Assembly (NCBI RefSeq): GCF_042434745.1
Contig: NZ_JBHLSS010000105.1
DNA length: 49,865 bases
Source: Azotobacter paspali
Lineage (GTDB): Bacteria; Pseudomonadota; Gammaproteobacteria; Pseudomonadales; Pseudomonadaceae
Reading direction: 5' to 3' (one strand)
Part shown: positions 23,721 through 32,652 of the stretch, piece after piece
Numbering within the stretch: position 1 is the stretch's first letter
How the letters are laid out: each line of letters begins with the position of its first letter
Translations under genes and position numbers: made by a program
The notes under the pieces: model-generated
Told to the model about the DNA's origin: nothing
Databases searched by the model: none
The model's input: only the letters and a program-made list of their open reading frames with translations

Positions 23721-24506
23721 ATGCGTCACTACTTGCCCGGCCTGCTTCTGCTGGCCTTCGGCAACGCCAGTCTGGCGGAGATCCAGACCCACGAGCTGAC
23801 CTACCGGAGCGCCGACGGCACGCCACTGGTGGGCTACTACGCCTACGACGATGCCATCGAGGGGCCACGTCCCGGCGTGATGGTCGTGCACGAATGGTGG
23901 GGCCTGAATGACTACGCCAAGCGCCGCGCCCGCGACCTCGCCGGCCTCGGCTACAGCTCCCTGGCCATCGACATGTACGGCCAGGGCAGGAACACCGAGC
24001 ACCCGGCCGACGCCCAGGCCTTCATGCGGGCCGCCACGGCCAATGCCGAGAACGCCAAGAGCCGTTTCCTCGCCGGCCTGGAGCTGCTCAAGGCCCAACC
24101 GCGGACCGACGGCCGGAAGATCGCTGCGATCGGCTATTGCTTCGGCGGCAAGGTGGTGCTGGACATGGCCCGCCAAGGCGTACCGCTGGCCGGGGTGGTC
24201 AGCTTCCACGGCAACTTGTCCGCCCAGACACCAGCTACCCCCGGCAGCGTCAAGGCGCGGATACTGGTCGCCCACGGCGAGGCCGACAGCTTCGTCAGCG
24301 ACCGGGACATCGCCGACTTCAAGCACGAGATGGAACAAGCCGGCGCCGACTACCGGTTCAACAGCTATCCCGGCGCCAAGCACAGTTTCACCAATCCCGA
24401 TGCCGACGCCCACGCCGGCCACGGCCTGGACATCGGCTACCAGAAGGAAGCCGACGAACGCTCCTGGGCCGACATGCAGGCTTTCCTCCGGGAAGTTTTC
24501 GAATAG
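23721..24506 (+). CDS. Secreted dienelactone hydrolase-family protein
   Basis: A 261-residue alpha/beta hydrolase with an N-terminal signal peptide (LPGLLLLAFGNASLA) suggesting periplasmic location. VVHEWWGLNDYAKRRARDLA is the family hallmark, and the Cys-Asp-His triad is visible as IGYCFGG (C140), HGEADSF (D189) and GAKHSF (H221). True dienelactone hydrolases open lactones in chlorocatechol breakdown, but exported members of this family are generally of unknown substrate. AAAAGGGAG precedes ATG 23721. It shares a divergent intergenic region with dctA. Confidence 0.85.
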   Translation: MRHYLPGLLLLAFGNASLAEIQTHELTYRSADGTPLVGYYAYDDAIEGPRPGVMVVHEWWGLNDYAKRRARDLAGLGYSSLAIDMYGQGRNTEHPADAQAFMRAATANAENAKSRFLAGLELLKAQPRTDGRKIAAIGYCFGGKVVLDMARQGVPLAGVVSFHGNLSAQTPATPGSVKARILVAHGEADSFVSDRDIADFKHEMEQAGADYRFNSYPGAKHSFTNPDADAHAGHGLDIGYQKEADERSWADMQAFLREVFE

Positions 24507-24596
24507 GAACGCGCCCGGGCGGTGGCAAGTGCGCCGCGGCGCCGCGGTCCGCGAAATCCCCTATCCGCCCGGAGCAGCCCACGGCAGAATGTCGCG

Positions 24597-25307
24597 ATGA
24601 CTTTCCAAAGCCCCCTGCCCCCCTGCCTGAGCGAGCCGAGCGCGCATTGGCCGCTGCCTCTGGCGCTGCCCGCCACCGCGCTCCATAGCGCCCGCTTCGA
24701 CCCGGCCCTGTTGCAGGCCGCCGACTTCACCGCCTGCGGCATCGCGCCGGTGCGCGGCGTGGCCAAGCGCCAGGCCGAATACCTGGCCGGCCGCCTCTGC
24801 GCGCGCCAAGCCCTGCAGCGACTGACCGGCACGCCCTGCGTACCGGCGGTCGGCGAGGACCGCGCGCCGCAGTGGCCGGCCGGGGTGGTCGGCTCCATCA
24901 CCCACGGCGACGGCTGGGCCGCCGCCCTGGTCGGACGGGCCGACGCCTGGTCCGGCCTGGGGCTGGACACCGAACTCCTGCTGCCGGCCGAACGCGCCCG
25001 GCACCTGGCCGAACACATCCTCACCCCGGCCGAACTCGGGCGCCTGAACGGCACGCCCGAGGCGCAGGCCTGGCTGACCAGCCTGACCTTCTCTCTCAAG
25101 GAGAGCCTGTTCAAGGCGCTCTATCCGCTGGTCCGCCAGCGTTTCTATTTCGAGCATGCCGAACTGCTCGACTGGACTCCCGCCGGAACGGCCCGCCTGC
25201 GCCTGCTCCAGGACCTCGGTCCAAACTGGCCGGCCGGCAGCCTGCTCGAAGGCCAGTTCGCCTGCGAGAACGAGCGCCTGCTGACCCTGGTCGCCATCCC
25301 CGCCTGA
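24597..25307 (+). CDS. 4'-phosphopantetheinyl transferase (EntD/PcpS type)
   Basis: This enzyme transfers phosphopantetheine from coenzyme A to a carrier-protein serine. The 236-residue product has VGSITHGDGWAAALVG (family motif 1), GLGLDTELLLPAERA with the magnesium-binding acidic residues and TFSLKESLFKALYPLV (motif with Glu and Lys). The N-terminal region with AEYLAGRLCARQAL is also typical. Pseudomonads often use one broad-range enzyme of this type for fatty-acid and NRPS carriers. It would be the natural activator of the NRPS encoded 19 kb to the right. ATG 24597 was chosen for the family N-terminus; the in-frame upstream start at 24522 is arginine-rich and unlikely. Confidence 0.9.
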   Translation: MTFQSPLPPCLSEPSAHWPLPLALPATALHSARFDPALLQAADFTACGIAPVRGVAKRQAEYLAGRLCARQALQRLTGTPCVPAVGEDRAPQWPAGVVGSITHGDGWAAALVGRADAWSGLGLDTELLLPAERARHLAEHILTPAELGRLNGTPEAQAWLTSLTFSLKESLFKALYPLVRQRFYFEHAELLDWTPAGTARLRLLQDLGPNWPAGSLLEGQFACENERLLTLVAIPA

Positions 25308-25363
25308 CCCTTCGGTCGAGGCGGAACGGCCGGTGCGCCCATGCTTTCCAGCCACGCAGGAAA

Positions 25364-25379
25364 ACACAAGATATTGTGT
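25364..25379. promoter_or_regulatory. Distal NrdR-box-like palindrome
   Basis: ACACAAGATATTGTGT fits the NrdR box consensus (acaCwATATaTwGtgt) closely, and the symmetry extends outward as GCAGGAAA...TTTCCCTGC. It lies 57 bp after the PPTase stop and 557 bp before nrdA. NrdR is the ATP/dATP-sensing repressor of ribonucleotide reductase genes. Confidence 0.6.
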
Positions 25380-25506
25380 TTCCCTGCACGGAGCGGAAAT
25401 CCGCGCCAGGGCATCGATTTTCTCCTGTCGACGACAGGCGGTACAAGCCAGACGGGCAGCGGCCTGCATCGAAGCATCCTCCCGCCACCCACAGAAGACT
25501 CACATT

Positions 25507-25515
25507 TTATCCACA
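25507..25515 (+). promoter_or_regulatory. DnaA box
   Basis: TTATCCACA is an exact consensus DnaA box. DnaA is known to regulate nrdAB in E. coli, so a role here is plausible. A single 9-mer could also occur by chance. Confidence 0.5.
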
Positions 25516-25773
25516 GCCTGTCCATGCCGTCTCGCCTTGCATAAGCCCCATGCACGCATTATCTTGTATCCCTATTCAGCCAGACCCCTACATATAGGGA
25601 TATAGATCGGGAGCCGGCCCTCTTCGCAAGTCCTCTGCAGATTCCAGTCCACGGACTGGTCCAGTCGGTTCCCCATAGCGAAAGACGATATTCAGCCAGC
25701 CGCCGATGCGGCTGGCATTGCTTTCGGCGCAGGCTAGTCGCCGGATTCGCGGGTGTGCAGCCGACGGCGCATA

Positions 25774-25789
25774 CCACTATATATTGTGG
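25774..25789. promoter_or_regulatory. Proximal NrdR box
   Basis: CCACTATATATTGTGG, flanked by A and T to give an 18-bp near-palindrome, matches the NrdR consensus through the central CTATATATTG. It lies about 146 bp before the nrdA start, the expected range for an operator overlapping a promoter. Confidence 0.7.
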
Positions 25790-25935
25790 TTCTGACCCAG
25801 AGGCCTGAACCGTATTCGACAGCACCATGAGGACGTCTGTCGCAGCCGTCCTCCGCCGTTTCCGCACCGGACTCCCGGCGGACGGATCGCTGCGTCAGCC
25901 GTCCGGGCAAAAACCTTTCACAATGGAGGACCTTC

Positions 25936-28900
25936 ATGCATACCGACGCCACTCGCGAAACCCAGTCGCCCGGCGCACCGCGGACCGCCGACTCGACCCC
26001 GGATCTGGCTGCCACCGCACCCGGCCAGTTGCGTGTGATCAAGCGCAACGGCACCGTCGTCGCCTACACCGACGACAAGATCACCGTGGCTATCACCAAG
26101 GCATTCCTCGCAGTGGAAGGCGGCACCGCCGCCGCCTCGTCGCGTATCCATGAAACCGTCGCCCGCCTGACCGAACAGGTCACCACCACCTTTAGGCGCC
26201 GCATGCCCTCCGGCGGCACCATCCACATCGAGGAAATCCAGGACCAGGTGGAACTGGCGCTGATGCGCGCCGGCGAGCACAAGGTCGCCCGCGACTACGT
26301 GATCTATCGCGAGGCCCGCGCCCAGGAACGCAAGCGCGCCGCCGCCGTCCAGGAAGTCGCCCAGCCGCACCCGAGCATTCGCGTCGCTCGCGCCGACGGA
26401 GTCTTCGTGCCGCTGGACATGGGCCGCCTGGATACCATCATCGGCGAGGCCTGCGAGGGCCTGGCCGAGGTCGATGCCGCGCTGATCCAGAAGGAAACCC
26501 TGAAGAACCTCTACGACGGTGTGGCCGAGAAGGACGTCAATACCGCCCTGGTGATGACCGCGCGCACCCTGGTCGAGCGCGAGCCGAATTACTCCTACGT
26601 CACCGCGCGCCTGCTGATGGACACCTTGCGTGCCGAAGCCCTGGGTTTCCTGGGCGTCGCCGAGTCCGCCACCCACCACGAGATGGCCGACCTCTACGCC
26701 AGGGCCCTGCCGGTGTACGTCGAGAAGGGCATCGAGCTCGAACTGCTCGACCCGAAACTGCGCGAGTTCGACCTGGCCCGGCTGGGCGCCGCTCTCGATC
26801 ACGAGCGCGACCAGCAGTTCACTTACCTCGGTCTGCAGACCCTCTACGACCGCTATTTCCTGCACAAGGACGGCATCCGCTTCGAACTGCCGCAGGTGTT
26901 CTTCATGCGCGTCGCCATGGGCCTGGCCATCGAGGAGCCGCAGAAGGAAGAGCGCGCCATCGAGTTCTACAACCTGCTGTCGTCCTTCGACTACATGGCC
27001 TCCACGCCGACCCTGTTCAACGCCGGCACCCTGCGCCCGCAGCTCTCCTCCTGCTACCTGACCACGGTGCCGGACGACCTCTCGGGCATCTACAACGCCA
27101 TCCACGACAACGCCATGCTGTCCAAGTTCGCCGGCGGCCTGGGCAATGACTGGACCCCGGTGCGCGCGCTCGGCTCCTACATCAAGGGCACCAACGGCAA
27201 GAGCCAGGGCGTGGTGCCTTTCCTCAAGGTGGTCAACGACACCGCGGTGGCCGTGAACCAGTGCTTCGCCCCCGAAACCCTGGTGCATACCGCCGACGGC
27301 CCGCGGCCGATCCGCGACCTGCAGCAGGGCGACCTGGTACTGGGGATCAGCGGCCGCTACCGCGAAGTCACCCACAAGTTCGTCTACAACCAGACCGACG
27401 CCATGCTCGCCATCCGGGTCAAGCACGCCGTCGAACCGATCGAGGTGACCGCGGGCCACCCCTTCTACGCGATCCGCGGCGTGCCGCTGGAACAGTCCGG
27501 CGAACGCACTCTGCGCCAATTGGAAAGCGGCAAGCGCAGCCCCGAATGGATCGACGCCGGCGAACTCGAGCGCGGCGATTACATGGCCCAGGTGATTCCG
27601 AGCGAAGTCGTGCCCGTGGCTGGATTCGACGAGGACGACGCCCGCCTGTACGGCATCCTGCTCGGCGATGGCCACCTGTCCAAGGACGGCCTGCAGTGGG
27701 GTGTTTCCGGCCATCCGCAACACGCCGGGCACATGGACTTCGTGCGCGCCTACCTGTCGGCGCGCGGCATCCACTTCTGGGAAACCGCTCGCGGCGAGAC
27801 CTACGGCCAGATCCATTGGGCCTCCGGTCGCGGCGTGCTGCGCGATGCCACTACCGGCCGTATCACCGGCGCCGGCTCGGCTACCCTGCCATTCGAGCAT
27901 GCCGACCTCTACGACGAGCAGGGCCGCAAGCGCATCGCCCGGCGCTTCAACCACCTGCCACGCCAGCAGACCCTCGCGCTGATCCGGGGCCTGCTGGAAA
28001 GCGACGGCGGGGTTTCGCGCGGCAAGGAAATCTACTTCACCAACACCTCGCGCCCGCTGATCGAGGGCCTGCGCTATCAGTTGCTGCGCCTCGGCGTGCC
28101 GACCGCCGGACAGTACCGCGAACACCGCCAGGACCACGTCGGCCAGCGTGCGGACGGTTCGCCGATCCGCTTCGAGGGCGTCTGCAAGGCCTACGACCTG
28201 CGCATCCCCGCCGTGCCGGAAGTGGCGCAGTTGGTGGGTTGCCAGCCCATCGCCAAGCGCGACTGGATCACCTGGCAGGGCTGCGTCTACTCGCGCATCC
28301 GCGATGTCCAGCCGATCGCCGTCAAGCCCTTCGTGTTCGACCTCAAGGTGGAGGGCGACGAGTCCTACATGACCACCAGCGGCCTCGCCCACAACGGCGG
28401 CAAGCGCAAGGGCGCGGTCTGCGCCTACCTGGAAACCTGGCACCTGGACATCGAGGAATTCCTCGAACTGCGCAAGAATACCGGCGACGACCGCCGCCGC
28501 ACCCATGACATGAACACCGCCAACTGGATTCCGGACCTGTTCATGAAGCGGGTGTTCGAGGACGGCCAGTGGACCCTGTTCTCGCCGTCCGACGTGCGCG
28601 ACCTGCACGACCTCACCGGGCGCGCCTTCGAGGAGCGCTACGAGTATTACGAGGCGCTGACCCAGTACGGCAAGATCAAGCTGTTCAAGACCATCGCCGC
28701 CAAGGACCTGTGGCGCAAGATGCTCTCCATGCTGTTCGAGACCGGCCACCCCTGGCTGACCTTCAAGGACCCGTGCAACCTGCGCAGCCCGCAGCAGCAC
28801 GTGGGCGTGGTGCACAGCTCCAACCTCTGCACCGAGATCACCCTCAACACCTCGGACTCCGAGATCGCCGTGTGCAACCTGGGCTCGATCAACCTGGTCA

Positions 28901-29952
28901 ACCACATCAATGACGGCAGGCTGGACACCGAGAAGCTCTCGCGCACCGTGAAGACCGCCGTGCGCATGCTCGACAACGTCATCGATATCAACTACTACAG
29001 CGTCGACACCGCGCGTAACGCCAACTTCCGCCACCGCCCGGTCGGCCTCGGCATCATGGGCTTCCAGGACGCGCTGTACCTGCAGCACATCGCCTACGGC
29101 TCGGAGGCGGCCATCGCCTTCGCCGACCGCTCGATGGAAGCCATCAGCTACTACGCCATCCAGGCTTCCTGCGACCTGGCCGAGGAGCGCGGCGCCTACT
29201 CCAGCTTCGCGGGTTCGCTGTGGAGCCAGGGCATCCTGCCGCTGGACTCGCTGGACATCCTCGCCGAACAGCGCGGCACCAAGTACATCGAGGTGGACCG
29301 CTCAAGCACCCTGGACTGGGCGCCGCTGCGCGAGCGCGTGAAGAAGGGCATGCGCAACTCCAACATCATGGCCATCGCGCCGACCGCGACCATTTCCAAC
29401 ATCGTCGGCGTGTCGCAGTCCATCGAGCCGACCTACCAGAACCTCTACGTGAAATCGAACCTCTCCGGCGAATTCACCGTGATCAATCCCTACCTGGTCC
29501 ACGATCTCAAAGCGCGCGACCTATGGGACGGGGTGATGGTCAACGACCTCAAGTACTACGACGGCTCGGTGCAGCAGATCGAGCGCATCCCGGCCGACCT
29601 CAAGGCCCTCTACGCCACCGCCTTCGAGGTGGAGACCAAGTGGATCGTCGAGGCCGCCAGCCGCCGGCAGAAGTGGATCGACCAGGCCCAGTCGCTAAAC
29701 CTGTACATCGCCGGCGCCTCGGGCAAGAAGCTCGACGTGACCTACCGCATGGCCTGGTTCCGCGGCCTGAAGACCACCTACTACCTCCGCGCCCTGGCCG
29801 CCACCAGCGCCGAGAAGTCGACAATCAACACCGGCAAGCTTAACGCCGTGTCCTCGGTGATCGACGAGAGCCTGTCCGCCGCCGAATCCAAGCCGGCGCC
29901 GGTGCCACAGGCGTGCAGCATCGACAACCCCGACTGCGAAGCCTGTCAGTGA
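25936..29952 (+). CDS. nrdA: Ribonucleotide reductase class Ia alpha subunit, intein-containing
   Basis: NrdA reduces ribonucleoside diphosphates with NrdB. The 1338-residue precursor contains two N-terminal ATP cones (starting near VIKRNGTVVAYTDDKI and IRVARADGVFVPLDMG), the overall allosteric design of Pseudomonas NrdA. The redox cysteines are C373 (LSSCYLTT) and C980 (AVCNLGS). C965 in SNLCTE is the thiyl-radical cysteine, with the Asn and Glu around it. The C-terminal DCEACQ carries the thioredoxin-facing pair. Residues 443-820 are an intein, leaving a 960-residue extein of normal length whose junction reads AVAVNQ|GGKRKGAVCAYLE. The intein separates C373 from the active site, so activity requires splicing or reassociation. 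nrdB follows after 154 bp. Confidence 0.95.
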   Translation: MHTDATRETQSPGAPRTADSTPDLAATAPGQLRVIKRNGTVVAYTDDKITVAITKAFLAVEGGTAAASSRIHETVARLTEQVTTTFRRRMPSGGTIHIEEIQDQVELALMRAGEHKVARDYVIYREARAQERKRAAAVQEVAQPHPSIRVARADGVFVPLDMGRLDTIIGEACEGLAEVDAALIQKETLKNLYDGVAEKDVNTALVMTARTLVEREPNYSYVTARLLMDTLRAEALGFLGVAESATHHEMADLYARALPVYVEKGIELELLDPKLREFDLARLGAALDHERDQQFTYLGLQTLYDRYFLHKDGIRFELPQVFFMRVAMGLAIEEPQKEERAIEFYNLLSSFDYMASTPTLFNAGTLRPQLSSCYLTTVPDDLSGIYNAIHDNAMLSKFAGGLGNDWTPVRALGSYIKGTNGKSQGVVPFLKVVNDTAVAVNQCFAPETLVHTADGPRPIRDLQQGDLVLGISGRYREVTHKFVYNQTDAMLAIRVKHAVEPIEVTAGHPFYAIRGVPLEQSGERTLRQLESGKRSPEWIDAGELERGDYMAQVIPSEVVPVAGFDEDDARLYGILLGDGHLSKDGLQWGVSGHPQHAGHMDFVRAYLSARGIHFWETARGETYGQIHWASGRGVLRDATTGRITGAGSATLPFEHADLYDEQGRKRIARRFNHLPRQQTLALIRGLLESDGGVSRGKEIYFTNTSRPLIEGLRYQLLRLGVPTAGQYREHRQDHVGQRADGSPIRFEGVCKAYDLRIPAVPEVAQLVGCQPIAKRDWITWQGCVYSRIRDVQPIAVKPFVFDLKVEGDESYMTTSGLAHNGGKRKGAVCAYLETWHLDIEEFLELRKNTGDDRRRTHDMNTANWIPDLFMKRVFEDGQWTLFSPSDVRDLHDLTGRAFEERYEYYEALTQYGKIKLFKTIAAKDLWRKMLSMLFETGHPWLTFKDPCNLRSPQQHVGVVHSSNLCTEITLNTSDSEIAVCNLGSINLVNHINDGRLDTEKLSRTVKTAVRMLDNVIDINYYSVDTARNANFRHRPVGLGIMGFQDALYLQHIAYGSEAAIAFADRSMEAISYYAIQASCDLAEERGAYSSFAGSLWSQGILPLDSLDILAEQRGTKYIEVDRSSTLDWAPLRERVKKGMRNSNIMAIAPTATISNIVGVSQSIEPTYQNLYVKSNLSGEFTVINPYLVHDLKARDLWDGVMVNDLKYYDGSVQQIERIPADLKALYATAFEVETKWIVEAASRRQKWIDQAQSLNLYIAGASGKKLDVTYRMAWFRGLKTTYYLRALAATSAEKSTINTGKLNAVSSVIDESLSAAESKPAPVPQACSIDNPDCEACQ
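27262..28395 (+). mobile_element. Intein with LAGLIDADG-type endonuclease region inside NrdA
   Basis: The element spans residues 443-820 (378 aa). It begins with C443 in CFAPETLVHTADGPRPI (block A) and has VTAGHPFYAI with the block B Thr-xx-His. Two dodecapeptide-like motifs follow: LYGILLGDGHLS near residue 571 and LIRGLLESDGGVS near 683. It ends VFDLKVEGDESYMTTSG (block F) then LAHN (block G, H819-N820). All splicing residues inside the element are present. The residue after N820 is Gly-821, whereas standard splicing uses Cys, Ser or Thr there. Base composition is like the host gene, suggesting long residence. Either an atypical splicing or cleavage mechanism operates, or the enzyme is made in pieces. 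Confidence 0.92.
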
Positions 29953-29970
29953 CCGGCTGACCCGCAGCAT

Positions 29971-30007
29971 CCCCTCTCCCCTCTGGGGAGAGGGCCAGGG
30001 AGAGGGG
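29971..30007. repeat. Palindromic repeat between nrdA and nrdB
   Basis: CCCCTCTCCCCTCTGGGGAG is followed by AGGGCCAGGGAGAGGGG, an interrupted palindrome of a kind widely scattered in gammaproteobacterial genomes. It lies in the 154-bp gap and could modulate nrdB mRNA level relative to nrdA. Confidence 0.6.
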
Positions 30008-30106
30008 AACAGCGCCCCTTCCCCACAGATTCCGCGCCTCCCGCGCCGCGGGAGGCCGACCGACTCGCACCGACCGGCCCGCCGGTCCCGACCAGGAGAA
30101 CCCGCC

Positions 30107-31357
30107 ATGCTCAGCTGGGACGAATTCGATCAACCTGAAGAAGGCGCCGCCGCCAAGCCCGTCGCCGCCGCACAACCGCAGGCCGCTATGAGCCTGGAGC
30201 GTCTGGACAGCGTCGGCGATGCCGCCGCCCACGAAGCCCGCGCGGTCAGCGCCGACGACTCCGACGCGGTGGCCCGCGCCAAGGCTGCGCTCAACGAACT
30301 GGACATCCGCGAGGGTCTCGAAGACCTCGAAGGCGCCGCTGCCCGCGTGCGCGTCGACGAGAAGCGCATGATCAACTGCCGCGCCGACCTCAACCAGCTC
30401 GTTCCCTTCAAGTACGACTGGGCCTGGCAGAAATACCTCGACGGCTGCGCCAACCACTGGATGCCGCAGGAAATCAACATGAACGCCGACATCGCCCTAT
30501 GGAAGAGCGCCGACGGCCTCACCGAGGACGAGCGGCGCATTATCAAGCGCAACCTCGGCTTCTTCTCCACCGCCGACTCGCTGGTCGCCAACAACCTCGC
30601 GCTGGCGATCTACCGCCTGATCACCAACCCCGAATGCCGCCAGTACATCCTGCGCCAGGCCTTCGAGGAGGCGATTCACACCCACGCCTACCAGTACTGC
30701 ATCGAGTCGCTGGGCATGGACGAAGGCGAGATCTTCAACATGTACCACGAGATTCCGAGCGTCGCGAAAAAGGCCTCCTGGGGCCTCAAGTACACCCGCT
30801 CGATCTCCGACCCGACCTTCGACACCGGCACCCCGGAAACCGACCGCCAATTGCTGCGCAACCTGATCGCCTACTACTGCGTGCTGGAAGGCATCTTCTT
30901 CTACTGCGGCTTCACCCAGATCCTCTCCATGGGCCGCCGCAACAAGATGACCGGCACCGCCGAGCAGTTCCAGTACATCCTGCGCGACGAATCCATGCAC
31001 CTGAACTTCGGCATCGACATGATCAACCAGATCAAGATCGAGAACCCACACCTGTGGGACGCCGAGATGAAGGACGAAGCGACCCAGATGATCCTCCAGG
31101 GCACCCAATTGGAAATCGAATACGCCCGCGACACCATGCCCCGCGGCGTGCTCGGCATGAACGCGACGATGATGGAGGACTACCTCAAATTCATCGCCAA
31201 CCGCCGCCTAAGCCAGCTCGGCCTGCCAGAACAGTACCCAGGCACCACCAACCCCTTCCCGTGGATGAGCGAGATCATGGATCTGAAGAAGGAGAAGAAC
31301 TTCTTTGAGACAAGGGTGACCGAGTATCAGACGGGAGGGGCGTTGGCTTGGGATTGA
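30107..31357 (+). CDS. nrdB: Ribonucleotide reductase class Ia beta subunit
   Basis: NrdB houses the diiron site and tyrosyl radical that activate NrdA. The 416-residue product has WQKYLDGCANHWMPQEINM and FFSTADSLVANNLALA, followed by FEEAIHTHAYQYCIESLG, where E188 and H191 match iron ligands and Y195 the radical tyrosine. EGIFFYCGFTQILSM and RDESMHLNFGIDMI supply the second ligand set. A poorly conserved, acidic and alanine-rich N-terminal extension of about 80 residues precedes the core, as in Pseudomonas NrdB. The C-terminal tail (EYQTGGALAWD) is the segment that docks on NrdA. AGGAG stands 6 nt before the ATG. Confidence 0.95.
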   Translation: MLSWDEFDQPEEGAAAKPVAAAQPQAAMSLERLDSVGDAAAHEARAVSADDSDAVARAKAALNELDIREGLEDLEGAAARVRVDEKRMINCRADLNQLVPFKYDWAWQKYLDGCANHWMPQEINMNADIALWKSADGLTEDERRIIKRNLGFFSTADSLVANNLALAIYRLITNPECRQYILRQAFEEAIHTHAYQYCIESLGMDEGEIFNMYHEIPSVAKKASWGLKYTRSISDPTFDTGTPETDRQLLRNLIAYYCVLEGIFFYCGFTQILSMGRRNKMTGTAEQFQYILRDESMHLNFGIDMINQIKIENPHLWDAEMKDEATQMILQGTQLEIEYARDTMPRGVLGMNATMMEDYLKFIANRRLSQLGLPEQYPGTTNPFPWMSEIMDLKKEKNFFETRVTEYQTGGALAWD

Positions 31358-31390
31358 AGTAAGGCCAATGAGCTTCGGCTTGCCGCCCAT

Positions 31391-31481
31391 GGTGCATAAC
31401 GCCCTGAAAGACACCGGCTTCATGCTGAAGGCCGCAGCCGACAAGGGGTTCGCCGGGATCGGCGAGGGAATGTTATGCACC
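31391..31481. repeat. Inverted GGTGCATAAC / GTTATGCACC pair, attC-like
   Basis: GGTGCATAAC (31391-31400) and its exact reverse complement GTTATGCACC (31472-31481) bracket 71 bp, just before the low-GC FRG gene. Ends in AAC and GTT spaced 60-140 bp apart are the shape of an integron cassette attC site. A GCATAAC also occurs right after the FRG gene (32655-32661). Internal L-box symmetry is weak, so this is suggestive only. Confidence 0.35.
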
Positions 31482-31548
31482 AGATGGTGTGTTTGTTCAC
31501 ACCATCCGATGTCGAATAGTAGTTATGCGTAGAAGCAGGGGGGATTGT

Positions 31549-32652
31549 ATGAGGGGACAGTGGCTCGGATCGTATGAGGGTAGCGTTTCCGGAAAGCTGA
31601 TGATCAATATCGACGAAGTAGATGGCCACTTCGAAAGTGTTGCATACATATACCCTTCGACCTCAGAAATTCCTTCTTCAATTGCCTACCTATCGACAAA
31701 AAGCACCGGAGCAGGTCACGAAGCTACTGCTTTCACGTTCCCAATAGATCCACGAACAGGCTTCCAGACGACATGGGAAGAGATAAAGCACCTCTATCCG
31801 GAAGGAACAGCTCATTCAACTAAAGCCGAGGTCAACCTAACTCTCGTTGGTGACCAGCTTAGTGTCTACGCAGAATCTGACGTCAATGTGATCTTGAACG
31901 CCGTTCTCAATAGACCATCAGGGAACGGTGAATCAAAGATACATAGTCAGAAGATGTCCTGGGCAGACTTTAAGTCCCACGTATCCACCATCTCTAGATT
32001 CCGCTACTTATTTCGAGGGCAACAGAAGCCATGGAAACTGTGCACCTCCTTTCATCGTCGCGGTCGGTATCGCATTAGTGAGTTCACCAGCAAAGATGTA
32101 AAGCAGCTCCATCAACGGTTAAGTGCAATAACATCTCACTTCTTTGATCTAAACAAGCCGGATCAGAACGGTGCCTTCTTCAATTTGTTGCAGCACCATG
32201 GCTATCCCACGCCTCTATTAGACTGGTCACACTCCCCTTATGTGGCTGCTTTCTTTGCGTTCAGAGATCGGCCGATTGGATATTGCGGCGACGAAGTTGT
32301 TCGCATCTATGTGTTCAATAACCAAGAATGGCAGAAGCGATATAGACAAATTCAAAATATTGACCCGCCATATCCGCACCTGTCGGTCATGGAGTTCATT
32401 GCCATTGACAATCCACGCTTAGTTCCTCAGCAGGCCGTTACTACAGTCACGAATCTGCATGACATCGAGGCGTATGTCTTGGAGAAGGAGAAGGAAACGG
32501 GCATGCGTCTCCTTGAAGCCATAGATATTCCGGCCAAAGAACGTGAGGTTGCTATGACGGATCTTCGGTTTATGGGCATCACGGCAGGCTCGATGTTTCC
32601 CAGCATAGACGGTGTGTGTGAGGAGATGCGGGAGCGCAATTTTGACCGGTAA
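31549..32652 (+). CDS. FRG-domain protein, low-GC (probably acquired)
   Basis: A 367-residue soluble protein. The FRG domain begins at residues 154-160 (LFRGQQK, with the name-giving Phe-Arg-Gly) and continues PWKLCTSFHRRGRY, then LLQHHGYPTPLLDWSHSPYVAAFFAF (212-238), the conserved core. The N-terminal 130 residues are a separate beta-rich region of unknown family. FRG domains have no settled biochemistry but occur often in phage-defence and stress islands. The gene is visibly poorer in GC than its neighbours and uses AT-ending codons, a sign of transfer. Start ATG 31549 with AGCAGGGGGG upstream is preferred over an in-frame start 60 nt earlier. No partner gene is adjacent. Confidence 0.8.
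   Translation: MRGQWLGSYEGSVSGKLMINIDEVDGHFESVAYIYPSTSEIPSSIAYLSTKSTGAGHEATAFTFPIDPRTGFQTTWEEIKHLYPEGTAHSTKAEVNLTLVGDQLSVYAESDVNVILNAVLNRPSGNGESKIHSQKMSWADFKSHVSTISRFRYLFRGQQKPWKLCTSFHRRGRYRISEFTSKDVKQLHQRLSAITSHFFDLNKPDQNGAFFNLLQHHGYPTPLLDWSHSPYVAAFFAFRDRPIGYCGDEVVRIYVFNNQEWQKRYRQIQNIDPPYPHLSVMEFIAIDNPRLVPQQAVTTVTNLHDIEAYVLEKEKETGMRLLEAIDIPAKEREVAMTDLRFMGITAGSMFPSIDGVCEEMRERNFDR

Larger units (their letters stand above)
25308..25935. other. nrdA upstream regulatory region
   Basis: A 628-bp gene-free stretch with several AT-rich islands between the PPTase gene and nrdA. It holds two NrdR-box-like palindromes (25364, 25774), a DnaA box (25507) and ACATATAGGGATATAG at 25589-25604. No convincing gene is present. 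The distance suggests that the nrdA transcript has a leader of 100 nt or more, or that the upstream palindrome acts from afar. Confidence 0.6.

Noticed and set aside
25918..29088. Minus-strand open frame of 1056 codons opposite nrdA
   Set aside because: Shadow frame; the sense strand encodes a complete reductase plus intein, and the antisense product has no family features or ribosome site.
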